Assembly: GCA_023260395.1 (NCBI GenBank)
Contig: JALQVI010000011.1
Coordinates: 1 to 36,086, forward strand
Reading direction: 5' to 3'
From: Candidatus Nanopelagicales bacterium
GTDB lineage: Bacteria > Actinomycetota > Actinomycetes > S36-B12 > UBA5976
Length of the DNA: 36,086 nucleotides
How positions within the stretch are numbered: position 1 is the stretch's first letter; each line of letters opens with the position of its first letter. The notes under the pieces are model-generated. The model did not search any database, had not been told where the DNA came from, and saw only the letters and a list, made by a program, of their open reading frames with translations. Position numbers and translations under genes: made by a program. Shown here in pieces: positions 20,313-29,619 of the stretch.

Positions 20313-21008
20313 TTACTTTGCGCGGCGGGAAAGCCGTTCGATATCAAAGATTTCTACGCAGCGAGTCTCTAGGCGAATCCAGCCACGGCTAGCAAAATCT
20401 GCAAGCGCTTTGTTGACGGTTTCGCGTGATGCGCCAACGAGTTGCGCCAATTCTTCTTGGGTTAAATCGTGATTAACGACCAAGCCAGTTGCTGACCGGC
20501 TACCGAATTTTTCGCCTAGTTCAATCAGAGCTTTTGCTACGCGACCAGGAACATCTGCGAACACTAGATCCGACATGATTTCGTTGGTTCGTCGCAAGCG
20601 ATGTGCGAGTGCCTGTAGCAGTGCCTGAGCAACTTCTGGTCGACCATTGAGCCACGGGCGTAGGTCAGTGTTGCCAAGCCCCAAAACTTCGGAGTCAGTT
20701 ACTGCAACGGCCGTAGCAGTGCGTGGTCCTGGATCGAAAAGTGAAAGTTCACCAAACATATCTCCAGGACCAAGCACCATCAACAACGATTCACGTCCGT
20801 CACCGGATGCGTGAGTGAGTTTAATTTTGCCTTCGAGCACAATGTACAAACGATCGCCGGGTTCGCCCTCTTGGAAAAGGTGCTTACCCTTTTTCAGAGT
20901 CTGGGGAACCATGGTCTGGCGCAAAGCAAGCGCAGCTTCATCATCCAGCGCTGAAAACAGCGGGATGCGATGCAAGTTAGCGTCCACCTGTTGTGACTCC
21001 TTCGGCAC
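20313..21008 (-). CDS. Crp/Fnr-family transcriptional regulator (Crp/GlxR-like)
   Basis: cNMP domain GEPGDRLYIVLEGKIKL...GDMFGELSLFDPGPRTATAVAV plus HTH LTQEELAQLVGASRETVNKALADFASRGWI. Confidence 0.95.
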   Translation of the reverse strand: MPKESQQVDANLHRIPLFSALDDEAALALRQTMVPQTLKKGKHLFQEGEPGDRLYIVLEGKIKLTHASGDGRESLLMVLGPGDMFGELSLFDPGPRTATAVAVTDSEVLGLGNTDLRPWLNGRPEVAQALLQALAHRLRRTNEIMSDLVFADVPGRVAKALIELGEKFGSRSATGLVVNHDLTQEELAQLVGASRETVNKALADFASRGWIRLETRCVEIFDIERLSRRAK

Positions 21009-21053
21009 AGTGTGCTTCTTAATCTATTGCGGTTACCCCGCAATGACTAATTA

Positions 21054-21518
21054 TTAGTCGCGTACCTCGACGATAACTTCGACTTCAACGGCAGCGTTCA
21101 ATGGCAGTGCGGCAACGCCAACTGCTGAACGTGCATGTACACCTGAATCGCCAAATGCCTTGGCGAGCAATTCGCTTGCACCATTGATGACTACCGGATG
21201 CTTGGTGAAAGTTGGTGCACTTGCGACAAAGCCGACAACCTTGACGACGCGAACAACCTTGTCCAAGTCGCCAACAACAGACTTCACTGCAGCGATGGCA
21301 TTAAGTGCACACTGTGCGGCGGCGAGTGCACCGGCTTCTTCGTCAACGTCGGTGCCGTGAATACCGGTTGCAAGCAATTCGCCATTAGCGAATGGCAGCT
21401 GGCCGGAAGTGTAAATCAAGTTACCTGTACGGACGGCTGGAATGTAAGCAGCTACTGGAACAGCAACTTCTGGAACGGTGTAACCGTGTTCGGCCAAACG
21501 GGCTTCAACTTGACTCAT
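21054..21518 (-). CDS. RidA/YjgF-family protein
   Basis: GNLIYTSGQLPF...NAIAAVKSVVGDLDKVVRVVKVVGFVAS...ARSAVGVAALPLNAAVEVEVIVEV. Confidence 0.95.
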   Translation of the reverse strand: MSQVEARLAEHGYTVPEVAVPVAAYIPAVRTGNLIYTSGQLPFANGELLATGIHGTDVDEEAGALAAAQCALNAIAAVKSVVGDLDKVVRVVKVVGFVASAPTFTKHPVVINGASELLAKAFGDSGVHARSAVGVAALPLNAAVEVEVIVEVRD

Positions 21519-21525
21519 TTATTTC

Positions 21526-21681
21526 TCAATTCTTTGGGCGCTTGAAATAAGCGACGAGATTTTCCGGATTAAGACCTGGAATCACAGCCACAAGTTCCCA
21601 TCCGTCTTCACCAAAGGTGTCCAGGATTGCTTTTGTGTTGTGCACAAGTAGTGGTGCAGTGAGGTATTCCCATTTGGTCAT
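21526..21681 (-). CDS. DUF4177-family microprotein (51 aa)
   Basis: Read directly on the reverse strand: MTKWEYLTAPLLVHNTKAILDTFGEDGWELVAVIPGLNPENLVAYFKRPKN*. Absent from the ORF track (below length cut-off). Confidence 0.88.
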   Translation of the reverse strand: MTKWEYLTAPLLVHNTKAILDTFGEDGWELVAVIPGLNPENLVAYFKRPKN

Positions 21682-21790
21682 ATCAGCGACTCTACGACAC
21701 ATGGATGGCAGGCCATAACTCGGCGTCCATTCGAATTACCAGTGAGCTAGCGCTACTCGCGAGCGCGACGTTTTTATGATTGTCGCGCAA

Positions 21791-22108
21791 TTACTGTCGG
21801 CCGCTGACGAAAGCGACTGGATCAAGACGGTCGTACTGCGTGCGTGCTGTCATCAGCAATTCACGCCATGATGTGACATTTGAGCGGCGGCGCAGCAATG
21901 CGCGGCGTTCGCGCTCGGTCATTCCGCCCCAAACGCCAAATTCGATCTGGTTATCCAGCGCATCTGCAAGACATTCGGTGCGAACTGAACAACCTGCGCA
22001 AATGATTTTGACGCGGTTTTGAGCTGCACCCTGGACGAAAAGTAAATCTGGATCAGTGTTCTTGCACGCGGCGTTTCGGCTCCACTCAGAATCCCAGTTC
22101 GATGTCAC
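21791..22108 (-). CDS. WhiB-family Fe-S regulator
   Basis: NAACKN...CAGCSVRTEC (four Cys) and FGVWGGMTERERRALLRRR. Confidence 0.96.
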   Translation of the reverse strand: MTSNWDSEWSRNAACKNTDPDLLFVQGAAQNRVKIICAGCSVRTECLADALDNQIEFGVWGGMTERERRALLRRRSNVTSWRELLMTARTQYDRLDPVAFVSGRQ

Positions 22109-22256
22109 AGACTTTCCCTACTTTCAACGCACGTTCATTCGTTTGGACTAACTATTGGGGCTAAAGGGTGTGCGTGTCAATACCTGATTCGCATCGTTAT
22201 CTATGCGTTTCCGCCTATGAGGGAAATGTGATTTTCGCAGTTACGATATAGGGACT

Positions 22257-24473
22257 ATGGCAAACTCTGAAGGCAACGAAAAGCCTCTCAATCGCTTCCA
22301 GTTGCTCGGCCGAATGACTGTATTTATTACCATCGCCGGACTTGTCGCTTCGCTTGCTCTGCTGCCAGTTGTTGGTACCGCAGGGTTAGCAATGCGCAAT
22401 AGTGTTCGAGAATTCCAAAACCTGCCTGCGGATCTCACCGAAGTTCCTTTGCCACAACGCAATGTCATGACAGACATTCATGGTGAACAAATCGCTGTGC
22501 TTTATGCCCAGGACCGTATTGAAGTTCCACTCGAAGATATTTCGCCGATTATGCAACAGGCTTTGATCTCCATCGAAGATCAGCGTTTCTTGCAGCACTC
22601 GGGAATTGATATTCGTGGAACATTGCGCGCGCTTGTTTCTACTTCGTCGGGTTCCCAGGTGCAGGGTGGTTCAACAATCACCCAGCAATACGTCAAGCAG
22701 ATTTTGTTGACAGCGGCACAAACCAAAGAGGAGCAGCGAGCAGCAACCGCAGTTTCCATTGCGCGAAAGATCCGTGAAGCTCGTTATGCAATTGGGCTCG
22801 AGAACAAACTTTCCAAGAAAGAGATTCTTCAGGGCTACCTCAACATTGCGTATTTCGGCGCTGGTTCATATGGTGTCGAGGTTGCAGCTCGTCGCTACTT
22901 CAGCGTGCATGCAAACAAGTTGTCATTAACGCAAGCAGCAACTCTTGCCGGTTTAGTGCAAAACCCATCTCGCTACGACCCAACTCGATTCCCCGAGGCG
23001 GCAACGTCACGACGAAATCAAGTGCTCGATGCCATGGCTAGCGCTGGTTACATCACGCAAGACATTGCTGATAAAGCCAAAAAGGTTTCACTCGAAAACG
23101 AACTCAAGCCATCGAATATTCCAAATGGTTGCACCACTTCGGAAGCACCGTTTTTCTGTGACTATGTCTTGAACACGATGATGACCAATCCAGTCTTTGG
23201 TGATACCGCCGAAGCAAGAGCACGATTCTTGGATATTGGCGGATTAACGATTAAGACAACCCTTGATCTCAAAGCCCAACGCGCGGCACAAAAGGCTGCA
23301 AACAATCAAATCCCACCAAAGGATCCGAGCAAGAAGGCCGTCGCTATCACGATGATTCGTCCAGGCACTGGCGAAATCGTGGCCATGGGGCAAAACCGCA
23401 AGTGGGGTCGTAATGGTGATGGCAAAACTGCTGTTAATTACAACGTCCCCGTTGCCGATCATGGAACAGTTGGATTCCAGGCTGGTTCGACGTTCAAGGC
23501 GTTCACCATGGCGGCTGCGCTCAAGCAAGGTTGGGATCCATTCAAGGTGTTGCCAGCACCACAACATAAAACTTTTAAAGACTTCACTGAATGTGAAACT
23601 GGCGCCAAGTTCCCGCCATACCCAGTTAAGAACTCAACAAGTTCTGGCGCATTCAATATGCTCAGCGGTGCTGCTTATTCGGTAAATACATATTTCGTTG
23701 GACTCGAAGAAAAGATTGGTCTGTGCGGTCCGCCTGCGATGGCAAAGGCAGCCGGCGTTAAGCAAGGAAATGGCGAAGACCTCAAGGCATACCCATGCTT
23801 CACACTCGGTTGTTTCGATGTAACGACTTTGGACATGGCCAATGCAATGGCGACGTTCTCTGCGCATGGCATTCACTGTGATCCAATTTCAATTTCCGCA
23901 GTGACAGACCGTAACAACAAGAATCATCAAGTTCCGCTAGCTAACTGCAAGCGAACCATCGACTTGCAAGTTGCTGACAGCGTGGCTGCAATTCTTGCTG
24001 GCGTTATCGATGGACCAATCCCAGGTCGCACTGGACAAAAAATGTACTTTGGGCGACCTGCTGCGGGTAAGACCGGAACAACAGACAGTTCTGCAGCTGT
24101 ATGGTTCGTTGGATTTACGCCAGACCTAGCCGCGGCAGTATGGGTTGGCGATCCGCGCGGCGGCCAGCAATACCCAATGAAGAACCTCACCATCAACGGC
24201 ACGTACTACAGCCAAGTTTTCGGTTCACTTATGCCTGGTCCAGTTTGGCGTGAAGCAATGAAGGGCGCGCTTGCTGGCACTCCGGCGACACCATGGAACT
24301 TGACTACTTTGGCTGGCCTAAAGCCCGGTGGCTTTGGCAATGACACAGGTATTCATAAGGGCAAGTGTGCAGGCCTGACTGGAGCTGAACTGAAAGCCTG
24401 TAAGCCAAAGAAGCCAAAGCCTTCAGCATCCGCTGGAGCATCATCCCAGCCAACACCCGCTGCTACCCCATAA
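22257..24473 (+). CDS. ponA: Class A penicillin-binding protein (transglycosylase/transpeptidase)
   Basis: ISIEDQRFLQHSGID...GGSTITQQYVKQ (GT51), AGSTFKAFTM (SxxK), SVN, GKTGTT; Ser/Pro/Ala-rich tail, no PASTA domain visible. Confidence 0.95.
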   Translation: MANSEGNEKPLNRFQLLGRMTVFITIAGLVASLALLPVVGTAGLAMRNSVREFQNLPADLTEVPLPQRNVMTDIHGEQIAVLYAQDRIEVPLEDISPIMQQALISIEDQRFLQHSGIDIRGTLRALVSTSSGSQVQGGSTITQQYVKQILLTAAQTKEEQRAATAVSIARKIREARYAIGLENKLSKKEILQGYLNIAYFGAGSYGVEVAARRYFSVHANKLSLTQAATLAGLVQNPSRYDPTRFPEAATSRRNQVLDAMASAGYITQDIADKAKKVSLENELKPSNIPNGCTTSEAPFFCDYVLNTMMTNPVFGDTAEARARFLDIGGLTIKTTLDLKAQRAAQKAANNQIPPKDPSKKAVAITMIRPGTGEIVAMGQNRKWGRNGDGKTAVNYNVPVADHGTVGFQAGSTFKAFTMAAALKQGWDPFKVLPAPQHKTFKDFTECETGAKFPPYPVKNSTSSGAFNMLSGAAYSVNTYFVGLEEKIGLCGPPAMAKAAGVKQGNGEDLKAYPCFTLGCFDVTTLDMANAMATFSAHGIHCDPISISAVTDRNNKNHQVPLANCKRTIDLQVADSVAAILAGVIDGPIPGRTGQKMYFGRPAAGKTGTTDSSAAVWFVGFTPDLAAAVWVGDPRGGQQYPMKNLTINGTYYSQVFGSLMPGPVWREAMKGALAGTPATPWNLTTLAGLKPGGFGNDTGIHKGKCAGLTGAELKACKPKKPKPSASAGASSQPTPAATP

Positions 24474-24500
24474 GTTCCTCACTCATCAAGGACGTGTCTC

Positions 24501-24965
24501 ATGACATCACTAAAAGCATCACTTCAAGACGATCTAACTGCCGCAATTCGTGCCAAAGACACTTCAGTCACAGCAACGTTGCGCATGGTGTTATCTGCAA
24601 TCACCAATGAGGAAGTTGCTGGCAAAGTTGCTCGTGAACTTTCCGATCAAGAAGTTATGCAGGTGCTAACGCGCGAAGCGAAAAAGCGTAAAGAAGCAGC
24701 GACCGCATTTGATGATGCAAGCCGTCCAGAACTTGCGGCCAAAGAACGCGAAGAGCTCGAAATTATTTCTCGTTATCTACCCGAAGCACTTTCTGACGAA
24801 GAGATTGCACAAATCATTGCCGCAGCAGTTGCTGAAGTGACAGCAGGTGGGCAATCTGGGCCAAGTGCAATGGGCGCAGTCATGAAATTAGTAACGCCTC
24901 AGGTCGCTGGCCGTTCCGATGGTGGACAGGTAGCAGCGGCAGTTAAAGCTGCGCTTGCAAATTAG
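24501..24965 (+). CDS. GatB/YqeY domain protein
   Basis: LQDDLTAAIRAKDTSVTATLRMVLSAI...SRYLPEALSDEEIAQIIAAAV...GPSAMGAVMKLVTPQVAGRSDGGQVAAAVKAAL. Confidence 0.95.
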   Translation: MTSLKASLQDDLTAAIRAKDTSVTATLRMVLSAITNEEVAGKVARELSDQEVMQVLTREAKKRKEAATAFDDASRPELAAKEREELEIISRYLPEALSDEEIAQIIAAAVAEVTAGGQSGPSAMGAVMKLVTPQVAGRSDGGQVAAAVKAALAN

Positions 24966-25005
24966 TTTCACCGTTTGCGACTAACTCGCTGTCACGCAAT
25001 AGTGT

Positions 25006-25950
25006 GTGAAAGTGGCCAATAAGAAAACCCAAGTCGGTTTTGCGTTACTCACGATGTACATTGCGTGGGGTACCACCTATGTAGGAATCGCACTTGCGAT
25101 TGAATCCATGCCCGATTTACTTGCCATGGGAATGCGCTTTATTGCCGCTGCATCGATCCAGTTTTTACTTGTAGGTTTACGTTCCGGATTTAGCCAATTC
25201 GCATTAACCACCACACAATTGCGCAACACCACTTTGCTCGGCACAATGATGCTCGCTGTTGGATTGGGAACTATGTCCGCCGCAGAACACGTGGTGCCAT
25301 TGAGCGCGGCATCGCTCATTGTTGCTTCGATGCCAATTTGGACCGGGCTCTTTCGGATGCTTGATGGCGATCGGCCAAGTCGATTTAGTGTCATTGGCAT
25401 TGCTGCCGGCTTTCTTGGCATTCTCATAATTTTGGCGCCAGGCCAAACAGTTGCCCGTGCTGGCGGTAATCCAGCCAACATCACGCTGTGGATGTTCATC
25501 ATCTTGCTAGGAAACTTGTCGTGGTCAATCGGCTCGTTTATTACGACACGCTTGGACACACCTAAGAACCCGCTGGTATTGACCACATATGAAATGGCCG
25601 CAGCTGGCGTCGTCCTCACACTGTGCGGTTTGGGAAAAGGTCAGTCATTCGCAGACTTCTTTGACGCCACTCATCGGTCTTGGGCAGGTTGGATTTATCT
25701 AGTCATCATTGGTTCAGTCGTTGGTTACAGCACATACAACTTTTTGTTGAACAATGCGCCCATCAGTTTGGTCTCGACTTATTCCTACGTCAATCCAGTA
25801 GTTGCAACGGCTTTGGGGTTAGTCATTTTTAATGAGCCCCTCACCCACAATATTGTGATCGGCGGAATGGTTGTTCTTGCCAGCGTTGCGTTAGTCATTA
25901 CTTCCGAGAACCGAAGTTCAAGAAAAGCAATTGACTCTAAAACGATTTAA
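25006..25950 (+). CDS. EamA/DMT-family transporter
   Basis: ~10 TM segments; YIAWGTTYVGIALAIESMPDLLAMGMRFIAA...VSTYSYVNPVVATALGLVIFNEPLT. Confidence 0.93.
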   Translation: MKVANKKTQVGFALLTMYIAWGTTYVGIALAIESMPDLLAMGMRFIAAASIQFLLVGLRSGFSQFALTTTQLRNTTLLGTMMLAVGLGTMSAAEHVVPLSAASLIVASMPIWTGLFRMLDGDRPSRFSVIGIAAGFLGILIILAPGQTVARAGGNPANITLWMFIILLGNLSWSIGSFITTRLDTPKNPLVLTTYEMAAAGVVLTLCGLGKGQSFADFFDATHRSWAGWIYLVIIGSVVGYSTYNFLLNNAPISLVSTYSYVNPVVATALGLVIFNEPLTHNIVIGGMVVLASVALVITSENRSSRKAIDSKTI

Positions 25951-27004
25951 GAATGTCAATAAGTCGCAATAACGGTTCGCGTTCACCCATCGTGATGCGA
26001 ACACCTTCGCCGCTAAATGGGCGGACTGCAACGGCTTGAGCAGTGCATTGCGCTACAAATTCATCGGTTCGTTCTTTAAGTGGTAGCCACACAAAATTTG
26101 CTTGGCTGGCTGGTAAGTCATAGCCGACTTCGCGTATTTCTTTTTCAAACCATTCGCGAGTCTGCACGATTGTTTCGACTCGCTTCAATAATTCAGCTTC
26201 GAGTTCAAGTGAAGCAACTGCTGCAGCTTGTGCAATGTTTGATACTCCAAAAGGCACCGCAGTTTTGCGCACAGCATCAGCGATTTCTTCGGGTCCAATG
26301 AAAAAGCCAATACGTAACGCAGCCAGACCGTAAGCCTTTGAGAATGTTCGTAGCACTCCAACATTTGGATAGCGTCGCATCGTTGCGAGTCCATCGAGAG
26401 CTTGCGGGTCGCGATTAAATTCCACATAGGCTTCGTCAATCACAACAAGCACGTCTTGTGGGACGCTCTTCATGAACTCATCAAATTCCAACTGACTAAC
26501 TGTTGTGCCTGTTGGGTTATTCGGAGTGCAGACAAAAATCAGCCTGGTGGCATCAGTAATCGCCGCTGCCATAGCAGGCAAGTCATGACCATTGGTAGCC
26601 GTGAGCGGAACTTGCACTGACTTAGCGCCTGCGATTGTGGCAATGATGGGGTAGGCCTCGAACGAACGCCAGGCAAAAATAACTTCATCCCCTGCCCCAG
26701 CGACTGCTTGCACGATCTGTTGGCACACACCTACAGATCCAGTTCCGGTTGCAATGAGTTCTGGTGCCACGTTGTGCCGAGCAGCCAAAGCATTGGTTAA
26801 TTGTGAAACAAGTGGATCAGGGTAACGATGAACTTCCAACGCAGCTTGGGTAATCACATCGATGATGCCTGGTAGCGGTTCGATTGGATTTTCGTTACTC
26901 GATAATTTGAATGCAGTTAACCCGGCGACGGCTTCGGCTTTCTTGCCTGCCTTGTATGTAGGCAGCTGCGACATTTCGGAACGAAGGCGAAGTGGTTTGC
27001 TCAC
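25937..27004 (-). CDS. hisC: Histidinol-phosphate aminotransferase
   Basis: KLSSNENPIEPLP, VCTPNNPTGTTVS, VIDEAYVEF, RTFSKAYGLAALRIGFFIG. GTG start. Confidence 0.94.
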   Translation of the reverse strand: MSKPLRLRSEMSQLPTYKAGKKAEAVAGLTAFKLSSNENPIEPLPGIIDVITQAALEVHRYPDPLVSQLTNALAARHNVAPELIATGTGSVGVCQQIVQAVAGAGDEVIFAWRSFEAYPIIATIAGAKSVQVPLTATNGHDLPAMAAAITDATRLIFVCTPNNPTGTTVSQLEFDEFMKSVPQDVLVVIDEAYVEFNRDPQALDGLATMRRYPNVGVLRTFSKAYGLAALRIGFFIGPEEIADAVRKTAVPFGVSNIAQAAAVASLELEAELLKRVETIVQTREWFEKEIREVGYDLPASQANFVWLPLKERTDEFVAQCTAQAVAVRPFSGEGVRITMGEREPLLRLIDILKSF

Positions 27005-28131
27005 TTTCCTAGCCTACGGCCGACAACCACTGTCACGTCGTCTCTATTCCACGTCACAGAAGTCGCGCGTGCCGCCGAAAGAATATCGCTAGCAATGTTT
27101 GCAACATCATGTTGATGATTTACGGCTCGCACCACATCACTCACCCCAGTAATTCCAAATTGATGACCGTTCGCATCTTCGGTTTCAATCAGGCCATCTG
27201 AAACCACAACCACGATGGCACTACTTGGGCAAGCCAATTCCTTAGTGGTCCAATCTCCACCCAAGCCGACAAGCAATGGACCTGTCGCGCCGACGTGCTC
27301 GATAAATCCATCCTCGTATGCAATGAGGACATCAGGATGACCAGCATTTGTTACTTGAATCGGCGCTTGCGTGTCATGTGGGAACATCACAACTGCTGCC
27401 GAGGCGGCAAGCGAATCAACGCTACGAAGGTCATGAGATACCCGTTGAAAAACGTTTGGAACGCTAAACCCAGCTGCCAGCCCAGCCGAAAGTACTGCCT
27501 TAATTTGAAGACCAACCACGCCGGCGTCCGCGCCATGACCTGCAACATCGACAACGACCAACGCAGTTCCATCAGGGGTAGGCACCGTATCCCACCAGTC
27601 CCCTGTGATGACACTTTGCGCAGAGTCGATTTGGCCAAAAACCGAAATCACTCCGTCATGTTGGGCACTCGCGGACAAAGCATTGCGAATCGACAGTGAT
27701 ACTGGCGCTTCTGCATCAAGTGTTTGGTACGCCGCGGTCGTTTGATCAATTTGTCGCACTAAAGCCCGACGCATGGATTCAGCATCATGCGCCACTTGCT
27801 GAAGTTCGGCGGGACCAGCAATCGAGATTTCAGTGTGTAACGAACCACTTGTAACAACGTTGAGTTGCTCGCGCATTTCTTCAAGCGGGTACAGCACAGT
27901 TCTGCGCAAACCAACCCATGCAAGCGCCAACAAAACAAAATCGACGCTCAGTGAAACTAACAGTGACGTCATCAGATGACTTGCGGCTTCGTCCAGTGAC
28001 ATCGAGTCGGCGATTTGATCAGGCAACGCAGCCCGCGCATTCATGTACAAATGAATTTGCCAGGCAGCAGCAAGCACCAAAGTCAACCCGATAAGCAATC
28101 CACTAAGAACTAGGCGTCTACGAAGAGTCAC
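27001..28131 (-). CDS. Membrane SpoIIE/PP2C-type serine phosphatase with HAMP region (RsbU-like)
   Basis: Two N-terminal TMs, HAMP-like linker, then FGQIDSAQSVITGDWWDTVPTPDGTALVVVDVAGHGADAGVVG...VVVVSDGLIETEDANG. Confidence 0.9.
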   Translation of the reverse strand: MTLRRRLVLSGLLIGLTLVLAAAWQIHLYMNARAALPDQIADSMSLDEAASHLMTSLLVSLSVDFVLLALAWVGLRRTVLYPLEEMREQLNVVTSGSLHTEISIAGPAELQQVAHDAESMRRALVRQIDQTTAAYQTLDAEAPVSLSIRNALSASAQHDGVISVFGQIDSAQSVITGDWWDTVPTPDGTALVVVDVAGHGADAGVVGLQIKAVLSAGLAAGFSVPNVFQRVSHDLRSVDSLAASAAVVMFPHDTQAPIQVTNAGHPDVLIAYEDGFIEHVGATGPLLVGLGGDWTTKELACPSSAIVVVVSDGLIETEDANGHQFGITGVSDVVRAVNHQHDVANIASDILSAARATSVTWNRDDVTVVVGRRLGK

Positions 28132-28153
28132 ATGCTCACTCTATGACGGGTGA

Positions 28154-29569
28154 CTATGTAGTTGTGAGTTCCTGCAATGCTTCTTCAAAAAGACGAGCGT
28201 GCTCGTCAACATCGGCTTGTGTTGTTGTTGGACACATTAAAGCCATGTTGTGGAACGGAGTCATCAAGATTCCACGGTTACACATGAACAAGTGCATAAA
28301 CTCATCAAGTTGTTCGTCCCCGCCGAGCATTGCTTGAGTTCCATTCGTAGGCGCTGGTGAAGTGAAGCGATATTCAGCGCGAGCACCAACTTGCGAAATG
28401 CTCCAAGCAACACCATATTTTTCGAGCAAGTTCGCGACTTGCTCGGTGTATCTCGTGGACAAACTAATCATGTGATCAAAGGCTGCAGACGTGAGTACTT
28501 CACCAAGCGTTGCTCGCATGGCTGCCATCGACAAACTATTGCCTGCCAATGTTCCACCTACTCCCCCGACGTCAACTAAGTCCGCTTCCGGATGTTGTTT
28601 AATTGCCGCCGCAACTTCATGAGTGATTCCGTATGCACCTGATGGAATACCTGCGCCAATAGATTTACCGATGATGAAAATATCGGGTTCGAGATTGTCA
28701 CGCCCTGTCATTCCGCCTGGACCAGCAGAAAAAGTATGTGTCTCGTCAATCATTAACAAAGCGCCATACTTTGTGGCGAGTTCACGCATGCCCTGGAGAA
28801 AGCCTGGCTCTGGCAACACAATGCCAATGTTGGTAAGCGCTGGTTCGGCCAAGATTGCTGCAACGTCACCGTTTGCTAATTCGCGTTCCAAGGCAGCTAA
28901 GTCGTTGAATTCAACAACACGCGTCGTCTGGTCCAATGGCACTGGCGGAGCAACATTTCCAGGCCGGGCAACAGCCTGACCATCTGGACCTGGAATAGCA
29001 AAGATTTCGTCGACCGAGCCGTGATAGCACCATGCGAATACAAGAATTTTATTTTTGCCAGTTGCTAGTCGCGCTAACCGAATCGCCCAACGGTTGGCAT
29101 CAGTTGCAGTCAAAGTGAATGACCACAACGGCATCCCAAAGCGGCGCGTTAATTCGGCACCAACCCATTGCGCGTCTTCAGTTGGCAACATTGTTGTAAG
29201 TCCTCCAACGTCTTGCACGCGTTGAATAATGGCCTTCACACTTGCTTCAGGTGAATGCCCGGCCATTGCCGCTGTATCGCCAAGTGCAAAATCGATGTAG
29301 GTATGACCGTCAACATCAGTGATCCGATTACCGTGCGCAGTCTCTAAATAGAGCGGAAATCCGCCCGACCATTTGTTCATCCATGTCATAGGAACGCGGC
29401 CAAAGAGATTATCCGCCGCCTCATAAAGCGCCATCGATTGCGGATTACGTTCGCGATACATTGTGCGTTCGCGTTCTAGTAGAGCTTGCACGCGCTCACG
29501 ATTAAGTTCCCCGTTTTGAATGGCCATTTTGCCTAAATCCTTTGCATCCGCCTGACCTGATAATGCCAT
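28154..29569 (-). CDS. Class-III PLP aminotransferase / glutamate-1-semialdehyde aminomutase-like
   Basis: DVDGHTYIDFALGDTAAMAGHSP...LLMIDETHTFSAGPGGMTGRDNLEPDIFIIGKSIGAGIPSGAYG. M at 29527 is an alternative start. Confidence 0.88.
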   Translation of the reverse strand: MALSGQADAKDLGKMAIQNGELNRERVQALLERERTMYRERNPQSMALYEAADNLFGRVPMTWMNKWSGGFPLYLETAHGNRITDVDGHTYIDFALGDTAAMAGHSPEASVKAIIQRVQDVGGLTTMLPTEDAQWVGAELTRRFGMPLWSFTLTATDANRWAIRLARLATGKNKILVFAWCYHGSVDEIFAIPGPDGQAVARPGNVAPPVPLDQTTRVVEFNDLAALERELANGDVAAILAEPALTNIGIVLPEPGFLQGMRELATKYGALLMIDETHTFSAGPGGMTGRDNLEPDIFIIGKSIGAGIPSGAYGITHEVAAAIKQHPEADLVDVGGVGGTLAGNSLSMAAMRATLGEVLTSAAFDHMISLSTRYTEQVANLLEKYGVAWSISQVGARAEYRFTSPAPTNGTQAMLGGDEQLDEFMHLFMCNRGILMTPFHNMALMCPTTTQADVDEHARLFEEALQELTTT

Positions 29570-29619
29570 GCAGAAAAGCGAATTGCGTAGATTTTGTGTG
29601 TACTAGAGGTCACACAAAT

